A stretch of 7,300 nucleotides of DNA. Origin: CAZIWJ01 sp964542855. GTDB taxonomy: Bacteria; Bacteroidota; Bacteroidia; Cytophagales; Cyclobacteriaceae. Positions 5,374 through 7,300 of this stretch are shown here, one piece after another. Position 1 is the stretch's first letter; each line of letters opens with the position of its first letter. Under the pieces are notes generated by a model. The model ran no database searches. It was not told the DNA's origin and saw nothing but the letters and a program-made list of their open reading frames with translations. The position numbers and the translations under genes were made by a program. The DNA is taken from positions 1-7,300 of the forward strand of contig CAZIWJ010000188.1 in NCBI GenBank assembly GCA_964542855.1. Direction: 5' to 3'.

Positions 5374-7299
5374 TTAGGGTTTCCAACTCGGCCTGATGCG
5401 GCTTCCTTTATCGCCTTCTTTATCAATTTGAAGGAATACCTCTATTTCCTGTTGCAGCTCTTCCACGTGTGAAATGATGCCCACAATCCGGTTTTCCTTT
5501 TTCAGCGATTTTAGGGTTTCGAACACCATGCGCAGTGAATCTTTATCCTGCGTACCAAATCCTTCGTCGAGGAAGAAGAAACTTTTGCCCAGTTCATTCT
5601 GCGAGCGAACGTTATCGGCCAGGGCCAGGGCGAGGCTGAGCGCAGCCTGGAAGGTTTGCCCTCCCGAAAGGGTTTTCAGCGAACGAATTTTCCCTTCGTT
5701 TAAGTAATCGCGTACTACAATATTGTTTTTTTCATCCAGTTCCATGCTCAGGCTTTGCCGGGTAAGCTTCATGAACCGCTCATTGGCGAGGTTACACAGG
5801 TTTTGCAGGTACCGGCTGGAAACAAACTCCACAAAGCCCTTACTCCTGAATAATCCTTCCATGGTTTTCAGGTTTTCCAGTCGCTGACCTTTGGTGCCCA
5901 GTTGCCCTTCCAGTTGCTGTTTTTTTTCCAGCTTTTCCTCCAGGTCGTTCAGCCTCACTTCCTGTTCGCGACAACTTTCCAGTAGGCTGTGCCACTGCTT
6001 TTTCAGGGTGCTTACTTTTTCTTTCTGTTCCTCGTGTTCCTGTGGTTGGTAAGTGTTGCCGTTCAGTTCTTGTTTGTACCCGTCCTTTTGTTTTTTCAGG
6101 CTGTGCAGTTCTTGCTGAAACTGGTAGATGTTGGCCCGTACTTTTTCCGGGTCGAGCGGTTTTAACAGGATTTTTTTCACCTCCTCCAAACTGTTAAAGC
6201 CCTGTTCCTTACAACTGGTTTCCAGCTTTTCGCGTAATGAATTAATTTTCCTTTCCAGGCTTTTCTGCTGTTCAATGCTGTTCTGGTACTGCCCGTCGGT
6301 ACTGCTGAACTGATTGGTGGCTTTGCGTAGGGCTTCATTGCAGGCCGAGAAATCCTGCTTCACCCGGTTTACCTCCTTGGTGCCTTTATCCAGGTTTTCT
6401 TCCAGTTCCTGAATAGAATACCGGCTCATTTTTTCGTATGACAATACCTGTAAATCGGTTTGCGAGCGGGTAATCTTATTCCGGGCCACTTGTAACCTGG
6501 CCTTCAGGTCGGCAATGGCGTGCAAACCATTCCGTAGGTTTTCTTGAATAGCTTCCAGTTGCTTAACCCCTTCACTTTCCTGTTCCCGGAGCGTTCGCCG
6601 GAAAGCAACTTCCTTTTGTAACCGGGTAATTTTTTCCTGGATGCCGGTAAGAGGCTCATCTTTCCATTGTGTATGGGTAAAAGTAGACCGGTAAGCTTCA
6701 AGGGTTTTATAAGCTTCTTTTTCTGCATTTTCCAGCTGGGTTAGCCGCTGGAGCTCCCGCCCGGACTGATCAATAGCCGAAGCGGTGGTTGCTTCCAACC
6801 GAACCAGTTCTTGTTTGTACTGTTCTTTTTCCTGTACCTGCCGGTCTAGCTTAATCAGTTCGTTCGTATCGGCTTCGTGGTGCTGTATTTCGTGGGTGGT
6901 TGATCCACATAGCGGGCAGGCCTCACCGGGCTGCAGGGTAGCCCGGTACTGGTGTAGAGCCCGGTATTGTTCTTCCTTTTTCAAGGTTGCCTTTAAAGCT
7001 TTTAATTCATTTTCCGTAGCCGTTATTGCCTGCTGAATTGCCTCGTGGGCACCAGTTAGGGTAGGGTATTGAGCAAAGGTCGGATTAACGTTTTGTGCCC
7101 ATTGTTTATTAGTGGTGTTAATGTACTGCTCCTGCTCGCGTTTTTCCTTTTGCCTGTCTGCCAACTGTTTTTCCAGGTTTGCCTGCTGCTCGTACCATCG
7201 GTTTACTTCCCGCAGTTCTTCCAGTTGGTCGGAAGCCGCTGCCGTATCCTGCAGTTTTTTCCGCAGGTCATTTAACTGCTGTTGCAATTTACTGGCGGT
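5374..7299 (-). CDS. sbcC: SbcC exonuclease subunit (SMC/Rad50-like ATPase), N-terminus missing at window edge
   Basis: This is the C-terminal ~641 residues of the ATPase of the SbcCD (Mre11-Rad50-type) nuclease, which opens hairpin and blocked DNA ends in the cytoplasm. The frame is open to the right edge; the TTG at 7287 is an internal Leu codon and not a start. Numbering from that codon, the CPLC zinc hook is at 124-127 (in ACPLCGSTTHE), preceded by the end of one coiled-coil arm and followed by a long Glu/Lys/Gln-rich arm to about 470. The C-terminal ATPase lobe has the ABC signature LSGGQ (540-544), Walker B FFFLDE (570-575), D-loop GTQDKDSL (578-585) and the switch His in IISHVEEL (H607). 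The Walker A lobe, expected in a full ~1000-aa protein, lies outside the window. sbcD, usually adjacent, is not in view; it would be expected upstream, to the right. Confidence 0.95.
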   Translation of the reverse strand, partial: TASKLQQQLNDLRKKLQDTAAASDQLEELREVNRWYEQQANLEKQLADRQKEKREQEQYINTTNKQWAQNVNPTFAQYPTLTGAHEAIQQAITATENELKALKATLKKEEQYRALHQYRATLQPGEACPLCGSTTHEIQHHEADTNELIKLDRQVQEKEQYKQELVRLEATTASAIDQSGRELQRLTQLENAEKEAYKTLEAYRSTFTHTQWKDEPLTGIQEKITRLQKEVAFRRTLREQESEGVKQLEAIQENLRNGLHAIADLKARLQVARNKITRSQTDLQVLSYEKMSRYSIQELEENLDKGTKEVNRVKQDFSACNEALRKATNQFSSTDGQYQNSIEQQKSLERKINSLREKLETSCKEQGFNSLEEVKKILLKPLDPEKVRANIYQFQQELHSLKKQKDGYKQELNGNTYQPQEHEEQKEKVSTLKKQWHSLLESCREQEVRLNDLEEKLEKKQQLEGQLGTKGQRLENLKTMEGLFRSKGFVEFVSSRYLQNLCNLANERFMKLTRQSLSMELDEKNNIVVRDYLNEGKIRSLKTLSGGQTFQAALSLALALADNVRSQNELGKSFFFLDEGFGTQDKDSLRMVFETLKSLKKENRIVGIISHVEELQQEIEVFLQIDKEGDKGSRIRPSWKP

Positions 7300-7300
7300 T

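Noticed and set aside
7285..7287. TTG as the start of the SbcC gene
   Set aside because: The frame stays open to the edge, the sequence is mid coiled coil, and the Walker A lobe is missing; SbcC must begin further right.

Overview
The window looks like a chromosomal piece of a Bacteroidota bacterium, probably of the Cytophagales/Chitinophagales/Sphingobacteriales type. The evidence is a giant modular surface protein ending in a 'gliding motility-associated' (type B) sorting domain of the type IX secretion system (T9SS), a PorP/SprF-family partner gene directly behind it, a periplasmic DUF4154 protein and a Bacteroidota-type SbcC. Nothing in the sequence fixes the genus.

Layout: (1) Positions 3-3197 (+) hold the last ~1064 codons of a secreted adhesin-like protein. 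Its start lies left of the window. It reads as a parallel beta-helix with a choice-of-anchor-Q-like motif, then about six Ig/PKD-like modules, one canonical PKD domain and the type B sorting domain. (2) Positions 3194-4327 (+) encode a PorP/SprF-like outer-membrane protein overlapping the adhesin stop by 4 bases, with an unusual, extremely basic C-terminal tail. (3) Positions 4328-4725 form a gene-free interval between convergent genes. It is rich in structure: a probable terminator for the adhesin-sprF operon, two sets of direct repeats with 20-base spacing, an 18-base near-palindrome, a long bulged hairpin, and an 8-base terminal inverted repeat flanked by a 4-base direct repeat that could mark a ~340-base MITE-like insertion. 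(4) Positions 4726-5226 (-) encode a small exported YfiR/DUF4154 protein. (5) Positions 5374-7299 (-) hold the C-terminal two thirds of SbcC; its N-terminus lies beyond the right edge.

How the genes work together: the two plus-strand genes form a cargo/partner pair in which the SprF-like protein is expected to help the T9SS export or anchor the adhesin. The two minus-strand genes look like ordinary neighbours (DNA repair; an envelope protein of unknown local role) with no visible functional link to the pair. The least explained part of the window is the convergent intergenic interval. No complete new system is evident; the best leads are that interval and the basic tail of the SprF-like protein.
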